Shown: positions 16,201 to 25,960 of the stretch, piece after piece
Layout of the letters: each line of letters starts with the position of its first letter
Position numbering within the stretch: the stretch's first letter is position 1
Assembly: GCF_040219215.1 (NCBI RefSeq)
Contig: NZ_JAVJSX010000003.1
Span: 142,014 to 206,013 of the forward strand
Direction of reading: 5' to 3'
Length of the DNA: 64,000 nucleotides
Source of the DNA: Thalassobaculum_A sp040219215
Lineage (GTDB): Bacteria; Pseudomonadota; Alphaproteobacteria; Thalassobaculales; Thalassobaculaceae
Program-made: the position numbers and the translations under genes
Notes under the pieces: model-generated
Seen by the model: only the letters and a program-made list of their open reading frames with translations
Databases searched by the model: none
Told to the model about the DNA's origin: nothing

Positions 16201-17879
16201 GCGTGCCCGCCGACCCGCGCGACGGCGCGCCCGGCCCGGTCACGGTGTTCGGGCCGGACTTCCCGTTCGCGTTCGACGACTGGCTGGCCCACCCGGCCGG
16301 GCTGGGCCGCATCCCCGCCGATCGGCACGGCGCCGAGGTCGCGGTGATCGGGGCCGGGATCTCCGGGCTGATCGTGGCCTACGAGCTGATGAAGCTTGGC
16401 CTGCGGCCGGTGGTGTACGAATCCGGTCAACTCGGCGGCCGCCTGCGCTCGCAGCCGTTTGAGGGGGCCGACGGCATCGTCGCCGAACTGGGCGGCATGC
16501 GCTTTCCGGAGTCGTCCACCGCGTTCTGGCAGTACGCCGACCGGCTGGGGCTGGACTCGCAGCCGTTCCCGAACCCGCTGACCCCGGCTGCCGGCAGCAC
16601 GGTGATCGACCTGGAGGGCGAGACCCACTACGCCCGCACGCTGGACGACCTGCCGGCGATGTTCCGCGAGGTGGCGCGCGCCTGGGACGCCGCTCTGGAG
16701 GAAGGCGCGCGCTTCGGCGACCTGCGCGCCGCCCTGCAGGCCCGCGACGTGCCGCGCCTGAAGGAGATCTGGAACGCCCTGGTGCCGCTGTGGGACGAGC
16801 GGACCTTCTACGATTTCGTCGCCTCGTCCTCGGCGTTCCGCGCCCTGCCGTTCCGGCACCGCGAGGTGTTCGGCCAGGTCGGCTTCGGCACCGGCGGCTG
16901 GGACAGCGACTTCCCGAACTCGATGCTGGAGATCCTTCGGGTCGTGCTGACCGGATGCGACGACAGCCAGCGGCTGATCGTCGGCGGGGTCGAGCAGGTG
17001 CCGCAGGGGCTGTGGCGGCGCGCGCCGGATCGCATGGTGCACTGGCCGCGCGGCACCACGCTGGCGTCGCTGCACGCCGGCGCGCCGCGGCCGGGAGTGA
17101 CCCGGATCGCCCGGCACGCCGGCGGCGCGCTCGCGGTGACCGACCGCTGGGGCCGCACCCAGGCGTTCGACGCGGTGGTGGCGACCTGCCAGTCCTGGCT
17201 GCTGACCACCGCCATCGAGGTCGACGAGCCGCTGTTCTCGCACCGCCTGTGGATGGCGCTCGACCGCACCCGTTACATGCAGTCGTCGAAGACCTTCGTA
17301 ATGGTCGACCGGCCGTTCTGGAAGGACGTGGACCCGGCGACCGGCCGCGACCGCATGAGCATGACCCTGACCGACCGGCTGACCCGCGGCACCTACCTGT
17401 TCGACAACGGCCCCGGCAAGCCGGGGGTGATCTGCCTGACCTATTCGTGGATGAGCGACGCGCTGAAGATGCTGCCGCTGCCGGTGGAGAAGCGGGTCGA
17501 CCTGGCGCTTGGCGCGCTGGCCAAGATCTATCCGGACGTGAAGCTGCGCGAGCACATCATCGGCGACCCGATCACCGTGTCGTGGGAGGCCGATCCAAAC
17601 TTCCTCGGCGCCTTCAAGGGCGCCCTGCCCGGCCACTACCGCTACAATCACCGCATGTACGGCCACTTCATGCAGGCCGACCTGCCGCCGGCCGAGCGCG
17701 GGCTGTTTCTGGCCGGCGACAATGTCTCCTGGACTCCGGCCTGGGTCGAGGGTGCGGTGCAGACCGCGCTCAACGCGGTGTGGGGCGTGATGACCCATTT
17801 CGGCGGCCGCACGCTGCCGGAGAACCCCGGCCCCGGCGACCTGTACCCCAGCATCGGCCCGGTGACGCTGCCGGAGTAG
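16197..17879 (+). CDS. davB: L-lysine 2-monooxygenase, FAD-dependent
   Basis: 560 residues, the same length as I recall for Pseudomonas putida DavB. The FAD-binding motif V-I-G-A-G-I-S-G-L lies near residue 52, followed by G-G-R-L-R-S and E-L-G-G-M-R-F-P. Further conserved blocks are G-F-G-T-G-G-W-D-S-D-F-P-N-S, R-Y-M-Q-S-S-K-T-F-V-M and a C-terminal W-T-P-A-W-V-E-G-A-V-Q-T. The enzyme oxidatively decarboxylates lysine to 5-aminopentanamide, the DavA substrate. The related tryptophan and phenylalanine 2-monooxygenases are the alternative, but the DavA partner favours lysine. Later pathway genes davT and davD are not in the window. Confidence 0.92.
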   Translation: MSVPADPRDGAPGPVTVFGPDFPFAFDDWLAHPAGLGRIPADRHGAEVAVIGAGISGLIVAYELMKLGLRPVVYESGQLGGRLRSQPFEGADGIVAELGGMRFPESSTAFWQYADRLGLDSQPFPNPLTPAAGSTVIDLEGETHYARTLDDLPAMFREVARAWDAALEEGARFGDLRAALQARDVPRLKEIWNALVPLWDERTFYDFVASSSAFRALPFRHREVFGQVGFGTGGWDSDFPNSMLEILRVVLTGCDDSQRLIVGGVEQVPQGLWRRAPDRMVHWPRGTTLASLHAGAPRPGVTRIARHAGGALAVTDRWGRTQAFDAVVATCQSWLLTTAIEVDEPLFSHRLWMALDRTRYMQSSKTFVMVDRPFWKDVDPATGRDRMSMTLTDRLTRGTYLFDNGPGKPGVICLTYSWMSDALKMLPLPVEKRVDLALGALAKIYPDVKLREHIIGDPITVSWEADPNFLGAFKGALPGHYRYNHRMYGHFMQADLPPAERGLFLAGDNVSWTPAWVEGAVQTALNAVWGVMTHFGGRTLPENPGPGDLYPSIGPVTLPE

Positions 17880-17937
17880 CGGCCCTTTCCTCCCGCTCCA
17901 TAAACCGGGCATGCTTTCGCCACGAATGCCGTGGATG

Positions 17938-17978
17938 ATGCGCGCTGCCGGCCGATGGATGGGGCCGGCAGCGCGCAT
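17938..17978. terminator. Long perfect hairpin before the alpha-2-macroglobulin gene
   Basis: A perfect 16-bp stem (ATGCGCGCTGCCGGCC and its complement) around a 9-base loop. It lies 58 bases after the davB stop and ends 21 bases before the macroglobulin ATG. The tail CCCGACCCGC has no T-tract, so intrinsic termination would be weak. A role in separating the dav transcript from the next gene, or in controlling macroglobulin translation, are both possible. Confidence 0.5.
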
Positions 17979-17999
17979 CCCGACCCGCCGGAGGCTGCC

Positions 18000-20900
18000 A
18001 TGACCCCGCTCGCCCGCGCCCGTTCGATTGCACTGGCGTCGCTGCTGCTCGCCGCGACCGTCCTGGCAGGACCGGGAGGAGCGGCGGCGGACGGCATGAG
18101 CTTCGCCAAGGAGCGCTACCTGCTGGACGGCAGCACGCCCTCGGTCTGCCTGGATTTCTCCGAGCCGGTGGCGTTTCCGGCCGGCAGCTTCCCCGAGGAC
18201 TATGTCGCGGTCGCGCCGAAGGCCGACATCGACGTGCGGGTCCAGGACGGCGCGCTGTGCCTGGGCGGGCTGCGCTGGGGCTCCGCCTACTCGGTCACCC
18301 TGCGCTCCGGGGTTCCGTCGGCAGACGGCAGCCGCACCGAAGCGGCGCGCACCATCACCCTCAACCTGCCCGATGCCCCGTCGTCGGTCGGTTTCGCCGG
18401 CGGCGGCTACGTGCTGGCCCAGGCCGGCGAAACCGCGCTACCGCTGACCACCGTCAATGTCGACAAGGTGCGACTGCGGGTGCTGCGGATCGTCGACCGC
18501 AACCTGATCGAAGAACTGGCGGAAGGGGATTTCGCGCGATCCCTGAACGGCTGGTCGGCCGAGCAGATCGCCCAGTTCGACGGCGAGGAGGTCTGGCGCG
18601 GCACGGTCGACACGCGCGGCCCGCGCAACACGCGGGTCCGAACCGGCATCCCGATCGAGCAGGTGATCGACCGCTCGGTGCCGGGCGTGCACGTAGCCAT
18701 CGCCGACGCCGCCGACCAGCAGTCGGAAGACTGGACCACACTCGCGACCCAGTGGCTTGTGGTCTCCAACCTCGGCCTGACCACCTTCACCGGCGAGGAC
18801 GGGCTGACCGCCTTCGTCAACGCGCTCGACACCGCCACCCCGGTAGGCGGGGTCGAGACGGTGCTGCTGGCCCGCAACAACAAGGTGCTGGCGCGCGGCC
18901 ACACCGACGGCGACGGCCGGGTCGAGTTCGCCGGCGGCCTGCTGCGCGGCCGTGGCGGCAACGAGGCGACCGCGCTGCTGGCCTACGGGCCGAACCGGGA
19001 CTTCACGGTTCTGAAGCTGACCGGCCCGGCCTTCGACCTGTCGGACCGTGGGGTCTCCGGCCGCACCCCGCCGGGGCCGCTGGACGGCTTCCTGTGGGCC
19101 GACCGCGACATCTACCGGCCGGGTGAGACCCTGCACATGGCGGCGCTGCTGCGCTCGGCCGAAGCGCGCACGGTCGCCGGCATCCCGGTTACCCTGGCGG
19201 TGGTCCGCCCTGACGGCCAGGACTTCCGCCGGCTGGTCCTGCCGGTACGCGACGGCGGCGCCTATGCCACCGACCTGGAACTGCCGAAATCGGCGCCAAC
19301 CGGCCAGTGGACCGCCCTGCTGTACACCGACCCGAAGGCGGCACCAGTCGCCGAGATGCCGTTCTCGGTCGAGGATTTCGTGCCGGAACGCCTGGATCTG
19401 GAACTGACATCCGAGACTGCCACCATCGCGCCCGACGAGACGGTTCCGGTGGCATTGCGCGGCCGCTTCCTGTTCGGCGCGCCGGCGGCTGACCTGCGCG
19501 TGACGTCCGACCTAGTGGTTACGGTCGACCCCGAGCCGTTCCCCGACTGGGCCGACTACCGCTTCGGGCTCGCCACCGAGGAGTGGTCGGCAACCCGCGC
19601 CGAACTGGCGGAGGTCCGCACCGACGGCGACGGCAACGCCAGCGTCGACGCCACCCTGCCGGAGATCGTCGATACCACCCTGCCGCTGCTGGCCCGGATC
19701 AATTCGACATTGCTGGAGCCGGGCGGCCGCGGGGTGACGCGCTCGCTCGACCTGAAGATCCGCAGCCAGCCTCTGTCGATCGGTGTGCGCCCGGGCTTCG
19801 CCGACGACACCGTCGCCGAAGACGGCACCGCGCCGTTCCAGATCATCGCCCTCGATCCCGACGGCCAGCCGATTGCCGGCCAAGCACTCGGCTGGGAACT
19901 GATCCGCGAGATCTGGCACTACGATTGGGTGCGCACCAACGGCAACTGGGAAGTCGAGACATCGGTGCAGAACCGACGGGTCGACACCGGCACCCTGCAG
20001 ACCGGCGCCGACCGACCGTCAGCACTGTCGCTGCCGGTGCAATGGGGCTGGTACCGGCTGGAGGTCTACGACGCCGCCACCGGCGTCGCCTCCAGCGTGC
20101 GGTTCCAGGCCGGCTGGCGCGCCGGGCCGGTCGCCGGCACCGCGCCCGACAAGGTCAAGGTCACCCTCGACCAGGCCCGCTACCGCCCCGGCGACACGGC
20201 GAAGGTGTTCATTGATCCGCCCTACGCCGGCGAGGCGCTGGTCACGGTGCTCGGCCGCGGCGTGCTGGAGACCCGGCGCATTACCGTGCCGGCCGGCGGC
20301 GTCGAGTTCAGCCTTACCGCCGACGACAGCTGGGGTGCCGCCGGTGCCTATGTCGCCGTGACCCTGCTGCGGCCGGGCCGCCCGGGCGGCGCGGCGACCG
20401 ACGCCCCGCCATCCCCGGGCCGCGCGATCGGCCTCGCCTGGCTGGAATTCGACCGCAGCGCGCGGACCCTGGACGTGGCGATCCTGGCTCCCGACGAGGT
20501 CCGGCCCGAGCGGCGGCTGTCCGTCCCGGTAACGGTATCCGGCCTCGCCGCCGGCGAACGGGCCTGGGTCACCCTGGCGGCGGTCGACCGCGGCGTGCTG
20601 GCCCTCACCGGTTTCGAAACCCCGAATCCGGAAGCCCATTTTTTCGGCAAGCGCGCCCTGCCGATCGACCTGCGCGACCTGTATGGCCGGCTGATCGACG
20701 GTGGTTACGATCGCATGGGTGCCGTGCGTTCCGGCGGCGACGCGATGGGACGCAACAACGCGGGGCTGGCCGAGGACAGCTACGAGACCATGGCGTTGTT
20801 CTCCGGCCTGGTAACAGTCGGCCCGGACGGACGGGTCGACATCCCGCTCGACATCCCTGACTTCAACGGCGAGCTGCGGCTGATGGCCGTGGCGTTCTCC

Positions 20901-22784
20901 GACGACAAGGTCGGGCATGCCGAGGCACCCCTGCCGGTCCGGCCGCCGGTGGTGGCGGAGCTGTCGCGTCCGCGGTTCCTGGCACCCGGTGACAGCGCCG
21001 AGCTCACATTGGAACTGCACAACCTGACCGGCGCGACCGGCGATTACCGGATTAGCGTCAAGGCCGACGGGGCTGCGGCGATCCGTGACGGCGGCGACCA
21101 GACCGTCACCCTGGCAACCGGCGGCAAGGCCGAACGGTCGGTACGGCTGGAGGCCACCGGCACCGGCGTCACCCGGGTCATGCTGTCGCTCAATGGTCCC
21201 GGCGACCTTGTGATCGAGCGACGCTTCGCGCTCACCGTCCGCCCGGCGCAAGCCGTGCAGACCGAGCGCCGCACCGTCTGGCTGGCCCCGGGCAGCATCC
21301 TGCGGCTCGACCCGTCGGTGTCCGCCAACTTCCGATCCGAAACGGTGCGCACCGGCGTCACTCTGGGTACGGCGCCGACCTTCGATCTGCCGCACCTGAT
21401 CGACCGGCTGTACCGCTACCCGTACGGCTGCCTGGAACAGTCGGTCAGCACTGCCATGCCACTGCTGTACGTCGACGATCTCGCCGCCTATGCCGGACTG
21501 GACGAGGACACCAAGGCGCTGCGCGAGCGCGTGCAGAAGGCGATCTGGCGGGTCCTGGACATGCAGCGCTCCGACGGTGCGTTCGCGCTGTGGGACGCCT
21601 ATGGCGAGGCGGAGCCGTGGCTGTCCGCCTATGCCCTCGACTTCCTGACCCGGGCGCGGACCGCCGGCTACACCATGCCCAACGGGGCCTACAGCCTCGG
21701 CCTCGACTGGCTGAAGACCCGGATCGTCGACGATCCCGAGTGGAACGCAGCCTCGGTCGCGCGTCCCTACGCGCTGTACGTGCTGGCCAAGGCCGGGCGG
21801 ACCGATGTGGCGGGTGCCGCGCGCTACCTGGCCGACAATCGGGCGAACCGCCTGCCCTACGGCGCCCGAGGTCATCTGGCGGCGACGCTCACCCTTTTGG
21901 GCGAAGCCGAGCGGGCCAAGCTTCTGCTCGCCGAAACTGAAGTCCCGCCGCGCGGCTGGTGGCGCCACGACTACGGCACCCGGCTCCGAGACGCCGCGCT
22001 GCGGCTGACCGTGATGGCCGACACCGGCAGCGACCCCGCGGCCATCGGCACGCTGGCCGATCAGGTGGCCGACATGGCAGCGCGACGGCGCTGGCTCAGC
22101 ACCCAGGAAATGAGCTGGATGGTGCTGGCCGCCAAGGCGATGATCGCCCGCCAGCAGGCCGCCACCGCCGAGATCGACGGCAAGCTGATCGGCCCGCAGA
22201 CCCGCCCGATCGCCGTCTTCCCGACGCCCGAGGAGCTCAATATCGGCTACCCGATCGCCAATCGCGGCGGGCAGAGTCTGCGGATCGAGATCTCAACATC
22301 GGGCGTTCCAACCGACCCGCTGCCCGCAGAATCCCAAGGCCTGACCGTCGAACGCACGATCCGCTCGCTGGATGGTGCCGCCGTACTTGAGGGTGCGACG
22401 CTGGTTCAAGGGCAGCGCTACGTGGTGATCGTCACCGGCACCAACGATTCCGCCGAGCCGCACCAGGGCCTGGTCGTCGACCTGTTGCCGGCCGGGTTGG
22501 AGATCGAGAACACCCGGCTGCGCAACGGCGGCGACGTCAGCGACTTCGCCTGGCTGCCGCAACTGACCGTCGCCCGGCATGTCGAGATGCGCGATGACCG
22601 GTTCATCGCCGCATACGACCTGGACGCCGAGCGCAACAGTTTCACCGCCGCCTACATCGTGCGGGCGGTGACCCGTGGCACCTTCGTGCAACCGCCCGCG
22701 TATGTGGAGGACATGTACCAGCCCTACCGGTTTGCCCGCGGGAAGGTCGGAAGCCTGACCATCGCGCCGTCGGCACCGAGGTAG
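18000..22784 (+). CDS. Bacterial alpha-2-macroglobulin, thioester type
   Basis: 1594 residues, the expected size. The N-terminal signal sequence (about residues 1-32) ends in a small-residue region, so the protein is exported; I see no lipobox. Macroglobulin domains fill the first two thirds. The thioester motif C-L-E-Q lies at residues 1144-1147 within R-Y-P-Y-G-C-L-E-Q, followed by the helical thioester domain. These proteins trap attacking proteases in the periplasm. The pbpC gene follows after ten bases, the well-known ECAM-PBP1C partnership that couples protease trapping to cell-wall repair. The ATG has a GGAGG site. The C-terminus V-R-A-V-T-R-G-T-F matches the family. Confidence 0.95.
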   Translation: MTPLARARSIALASLLLAATVLAGPGGAAADGMSFAKERYLLDGSTPSVCLDFSEPVAFPAGSFPEDYVAVAPKADIDVRVQDGALCLGGLRWGSAYSVTLRSGVPSADGSRTEAARTITLNLPDAPSSVGFAGGGYVLAQAGETALPLTTVNVDKVRLRVLRIVDRNLIEELAEGDFARSLNGWSAEQIAQFDGEEVWRGTVDTRGPRNTRVRTGIPIEQVIDRSVPGVHVAIADAADQQSEDWTTLATQWLVVSNLGLTTFTGEDGLTAFVNALDTATPVGGVETVLLARNNKVLARGHTDGDGRVEFAGGLLRGRGGNEATALLAYGPNRDFTVLKLTGPAFDLSDRGVSGRTPPGPLDGFLWADRDIYRPGETLHMAALLRSAEARTVAGIPVTLAVVRPDGQDFRRLVLPVRDGGAYATDLELPKSAPTGQWTALLYTDPKAAPVAEMPFSVEDFVPERLDLELTSETATIAPDETVPVALRGRFLFGAPAADLRVTSDLVVTVDPEPFPDWADYRFGLATEEWSATRAELAEVRTDGDGNASVDATLPEIVDTTLPLLARINSTLLEPGGRGVTRSLDLKIRSQPLSIGVRPGFADDTVAEDGTAPFQIIALDPDGQPIAGQALGWELIREIWHYDWVRTNGNWEVETSVQNRRVDTGTLQTGADRPSALSLPVQWGWYRLEVYDAATGVASSVRFQAGWRAGPVAGTAPDKVKVTLDQARYRPGDTAKVFIDPPYAGEALVTVLGRGVLETRRITVPAGGVEFSLTADDSWGAAGAYVAVTLLRPGRPGGAATDAPPSPGRAIGLAWLEFDRSARTLDVAILAPDEVRPERRLSVPVTVSGLAAGERAWVTLAAVDRGVLALTGFETPNPEAHFFGKRALPIDLRDLYGRLIDGGYDRMGAVRSGGDAMGRNNAGLAEDSYETMALFSGLVTVGPDGRVDIPLDIPDFNGELRLMAVAFSDDKVGHAEAPLPVRPPVVAELSRPRFLAPGDSAELTLELHNLTGATGDYRISVKADGAAAIRDGGDQTVTLATGGKAERSVRLEATGTGVTRVMLSLNGPGDLVIERRFALTVRPAQAVQTERRTVWLAPGSILRLDPSVSANFRSETVRTGVTLGTAPTFDLPHLIDRLYRYPYGCLEQSVSTAMPLLYVDDLAAYAGLDEDTKALRERVQKAIWRVLDMQRSDGAFALWDAYGEAEPWLSAYALDFLTRARTAGYTMPNGAYSLGLDWLKTRIVDDPEWNAASVARPYALYVLAKAGRTDVAGAARYLADNRANRLPYGARGHLAATLTLLGEAERAKLLLAETEVPPRGWWRHDYGTRLRDAALRLTVMADTGSDPAAIGTLADQVADMAARRRWLSTQEMSWMVLAAKAMIARQQAATAEIDGKLIGPQTRPIAVFPTPEELNIGYPIANRGGQSLRIEISTSGVPTDPLPAESQGLTVERTIRSLDGAAVLEGATLVQGQRYVVIVTGTNDSAEPHQGLVVDLLPAGLEIENTRLRNGGDVSDFAWLPQLTVARHVEMRDDRFIAAYDLDAERNSFTAAYIVRAVTRGTFVQPPAYVEDMYQPYRFARGKVGSLTIAPSAPR

Positions 22785-22794
22785 CGGTCGCGAT

Positions 22795-24861
22795 ATGACC
22801 CCACGCCGGGCCTGCCTGCTCGCAACCGTGCTCACCGTCATCGCTGGGATAGCGGCGGTGCCGGCGGCCGGGGGCTGGCTGGTTCGGCCACTGGAGCGGG
22901 CGATCGATCCGTCGCTGACCGTCACCGACCGTGACGGCCGGGCACTCCGGGTCTTCCTGTCGGCCGACGAGTCGTGGCGCCTGCCGGCCGATCTCGATCG
23001 GATCGACCCCGGCTACCAAGCGATGCTGATCGCAATCGAGGACCAGCGGTTCAACGCCCACATCGGTGTCGATCCGCTGGCCGTCGTCCGTGCCGTCGGA
23101 CAGATGATCGGCGCCGGACGGGTGGTTTCCGGTGCGTCCACCCTGACCATGCAGACCGTCCGGCTGCTCGACCCGCGGCCGCGCACCCTCGGCGCAAAGG
23201 CTGTCGAGGCAGCGAGGGCATTGATCCTGGAGCGCCGCCTCGGCAAGCGTGAGATCCTGGCGCTCTACCTCACGCTTGCGCCGTTCGGCGGCAACCTGGA
23301 GGGAGTGCGCGCCGCGTCCCTCGCCTATCTCGGCAAGGAGCCGGTTGCCCTGACCCCGGCCGAGGCGGCACTGCTGGTCGCAATCCCCCAGGCGCCCGAG
23401 CGGCTGCGCCCGGACCGCCATCCGCAAGCTGCGCGCGCCGCCCGCAACCGAATCCTGCTGCGCGCCGCCGACGCCGGCGCGATCACCGCCAGCCACGCCG
23501 CCGAGGCATCGGTCGATCCGATCCCGACCATCCGCCGCCCGATGCCGATGCACGCGCCGCACCTGACCCGGCGCATCGCCCTGGCGGCGGCATCCGGAAC
23601 CGCCAGCGTTGCCACCCCAGTCGACGGTGACCTACAGCGCCGGATCGAGGGCATGGCCGCCCACTGGGCCGAGACGCTGGAGCCGGACGCCGGGATCGCG
23701 GTGGTGGTTGCCGACGCGACGAACGGGGCCGTGCTTGCCCATCTCGGCTCGCCCGACTTCTTCAACGCCCGACGCGCCGGACAGATCGACATGACCCGGG
23801 CCATGCGCTCGCCCGGCTCGACCCTGAAGCCGTTCCTGTACGGCCTCGCCTTCGACGATGGGTTCCTCGACCCGCGCAGCATCGTCACCGATGCGCCGCA
23901 GCGGATTTCCGGCTACGCCCCCGCCAATTTCGCGCCGGTGCACATCGGCGAACTTCCAGCCGCCGACGCACTGCGCCAGTCACTCAATGTGCCGGCAGTG
24001 GCAATTCTCGACCGCTATGGACCCGCTCGCTTCGTGAATCGGCTGCGCGCAACCGACGCCCGGCTGGAACTGCCACACGCGACCGATCATCCCGGCCTTG
24101 CCGTCATCCTGGGTGGCGTCGGAACCACTCTGGAGGATCTGGTCAGCCTGTACACCGGCCTGTCCGGCGACGGTCGGGTCCGGCCGTTGGTCATTAGTGC
24201 CGACCAGGTCAATCGCACAGACTCCCGCCCGCTGCTATCGGCCGGGGCATCGTGGGTAGTGGCGCGCATTCTGGAGGAGGCACCGCACCCGGTCCATGCA
24301 ACCCGCCGGCGCGGTGGCCCGATAGCCTGGAAGACCGGCACGTCCTACGGGTTCCGGGATGCCTGGGCGATCGGCGTGGCCGGCAACCGGGTGGTCGGGG
24401 TCTGGGTCGGACGTCCGGACGGCACGCCGCGACCCGGCCACTACGGCGCCCGGTCGGCCGCACCGTTGCTGTTCGAGGTATTCGACATTCTGCCTGGCTC
24501 GACGAGGCTGACCGCACCGATGCCGGCCGGATCCGACACACCGCCATCGCTTCGGCCATTGCCGCCGGCGCTGGCCTACTTCCCGCCGCGTGACCGCCTC
24601 CCCGGCGGCACGCCCGTCACAATCGCCTATCCGCGCGACGGCAGTGAGATCGAGCGGCCGGGCGAACGGCCGATCGCGTTGCGGGCGAAAGGCGGGAAGC
24701 GTCCGCTGGTCTGGCTGATCGACGGCCGGCCGATCCCGGCGTCCCCGCACCGCCGAGACGCAGCCTGGCAGCCTGACGGCCCGGGATTCGCCACCCTGAC
24801 GGTTATCGACGCCGAGGGTCTGTCGGCCCAGGCCCGGGTCCGGGTGCGCGGAACCCCATGA
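22795..24861 (+). CDS. pbpC: Penicillin-binding protein 1C
   Basis: 688 residues. A single N-terminal membrane anchor (about 8-30) precedes a GT51 glycosyltransferase domain with catalytic Glu82 in A-I-E-D-Q-R-F. The transpeptidase domain has S-P-G-S-T-L-K (Ser342, Lys345), S-L-N and K-T-G-T-S (Lys513). The C-terminal 80 residues form the extra PBP1C domain. It polymerises and may cross-link peptidoglycan on the periplasmic side. Adjacent to the alpha-2-macroglobulin gene as in many Gram-negatives. Its stop overlaps the start of a LysR gene (ATGA). Confidence 0.95.
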   Translation: MTPRRACLLATVLTVIAGIAAVPAAGGWLVRPLERAIDPSLTVTDRDGRALRVFLSADESWRLPADLDRIDPGYQAMLIAIEDQRFNAHIGVDPLAVVRAVGQMIGAGRVVSGASTLTMQTVRLLDPRPRTLGAKAVEAARALILERRLGKREILALYLTLAPFGGNLEGVRAASLAYLGKEPVALTPAEAALLVAIPQAPERLRPDRHPQAARAARNRILLRAADAGAITASHAAEASVDPIPTIRRPMPMHAPHLTRRIALAAASGTASVATPVDGDLQRRIEGMAAHWAETLEPDAGIAVVVADATNGAVLAHLGSPDFFNARRAGQIDMTRAMRSPGSTLKPFLYGLAFDDGFLDPRSIVTDAPQRISGYAPANFAPVHIGELPAADALRQSLNVPAVAILDRYGPARFVNRLRATDARLELPHATDHPGLAVILGGVGTTLEDLVSLYTGLSGDGRVRPLVISADQVNRTDSRPLLSAGASWVVARILEEAPHPVHATRRRGGPIAWKTGTSYGFRDAWAIGVAGNRVVGVWVGRPDGTPRPGHYGARSAAPLLFEVFDILPGSTRLTAPMPAGSDTPPSLRPLPPALAYFPPRDRLPGGTPVTIAYPRDGSEIERPGERPIALRAKGGKRPLVWLIDGRPIPASPHRRDAAWQPDGPGFATLTVIDAEGLSAQARVRVRGTP

Positions 24862-25766
24862 TCACCCTTCGGCAGATCGAGGTGATCCGTGCAGTCATGG
24901 TGACCGGCACCATTGTCGGGGCGGCCCGCCTGCTGAACGTTTCAGCGCCGGGCATCAGCCGGCTGATGAGGTATACCGAGGACACCCTGGGGTTCCGGTT
25001 GTTCATCCGCCGCCACGGCCGCTACGACCCAACCCCGGAAGCCCGCGACGTCTTCGACCTGATCGACACGGTCTACAAGAAGGTCGAGGACCTGCAGGCG
25101 GCGATCGACCGCATGAAGCGTGGCGAAACCAAGGAACTCAGCCTCGGCTCAGTCCCCAGCATCGCCAACGTGATGGTGCCCCGCGCGATCGAACGATTGC
25201 GGAGGCAGTACCCACAACTGCGGATCGACATCAACATCCTGAAGGTCGAGGACGCGGTGGACTACCTGCTGCTCGGCAAGGGCGAGGTGGTGGCCATGAG
25301 CTACCGCTTCGATCATCCGATCGTCACCTTCGAGCCGCTGGTCCACGGCCGCCTGCTCTGCATCGTTCCACACGGGCATGAGCTTGCGGGACAGGAAGCG
25401 GTCTCGGCCGCGCAGATCGTGCGCTACCCGCTGGTCGGCATCGATCCGAACGATCCCTACGGCTCGATCATGGCGCGGATCTTCGACCGCCGGGGCCTGC
25501 CCTACGACACCACGATCCGCGCCCGGTTCGGCTCGACGGTATGCAGCCTGGTTGCAGCCGGTCTTGGAATCGCTGTGATCGACCAGTTCACGGTCGCCCA
25601 CAACCAGATGCCCGGCATTCGCTGCCTTGAGATTGAGGAAGACACCGGCTTCCAAACCTACGCGGCGCACCGCAACGACGGCCCGCTGTCGACCTACGCC
25701 GAGAACTTCGTGTCCCTGCTGCGCGCCGAAATGCAGGCCGCGACGTCAGCCGAAGCGGCCGATTGA
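24858..25766 (+). CDS. LysR-family transcriptional regulator
   Basis: 302 residues. Helix-turn-helix residues are about 3-60 (I-T-L-R-Q-I-E-V-I-R-A-V, then A-A-R-L-L-N-V-S-A-P-G-I-S-R-L-M-R-Y-T-E); the effector domain carries S-M/S-Y-R-F and A-G-L-G-I-A-V-I-D. It resembles the OccR/NocR branch of opine and amino-acid regulators. The ATG overlaps the pbpC stop, so expression is coupled to pbpC. It lies directly upstream of the tctCBA-quiC1 operon on the same strand, which it probably controls. Confidence 0.9.
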   Translation: MITLRQIEVIRAVMVTGTIVGAARLLNVSAPGISRLMRYTEDTLGFRLFIRRHGRYDPTPEARDVFDLIDTVYKKVEDLQAAIDRMKRGETKELSLGSVPSIANVMVPRAIERLRRQYPQLRIDINILKVEDAVDYLLLGKGEVVAMSYRFDHPIVTFEPLVHGRLLCIVPHGHELAGQEAVSAAQIVRYPLVGIDPNDPYGSIMARIFDRRGLPYDTTIRARFGSTVCSLVAAGLGIAVIDQFTVAHNQMPGIRCLEIEEDTGFQTYAAHRNDGPLSTYAENFVSLLRAEMQAATSAEAAD

Positions 25767-25773
25767 ATTAACC

Positions 25774-25811
25774 TGACGTTATGTCACGGTATTTATTCGT
25801 ATTTGACGTTA
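25774..25811 (+). promoter_or_regulatory. Two TGACGTTA direct repeats 30 bp apart, tct operon leader
   Basis: TGACGTTA occurs at 25774-25781 and 25804-25811, exactly 30 bases apart (about three helical turns). The first is part of TGAC-GTTAT-GTCA, an inverted repeat. The region between them is AT-rich (TATTTATTCGTATT). This is the only AT-rich patch in the 194-bp leader before tctC and is the likely site for the adjacent LysR protein and RNA polymerase. Confidence 0.45.
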
Positions 25812-25960
25812 GCTTTCCAAGTCGTGGATGCTCGCGGTCAAGCCGACACGCCAAAACGGGACTCCTCTTGCTCCGATGCGAGTGGCACCGTCCCGTGACG
25901 TGATCGGTCGCAAACCGGGTCGACAGTCGACCCGGACAACACGCTGCGGGAGGAACACCA

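Noticed and set aside
16146..17978. 610-codon minus-strand frame opposite davB
   Set aside because: Shadow frame of a strongly conserved gene.
20019..21968. 649-codon minus-strand frame opposite the macroglobulin gene
   Set aside because: Shadow frame, no domain.
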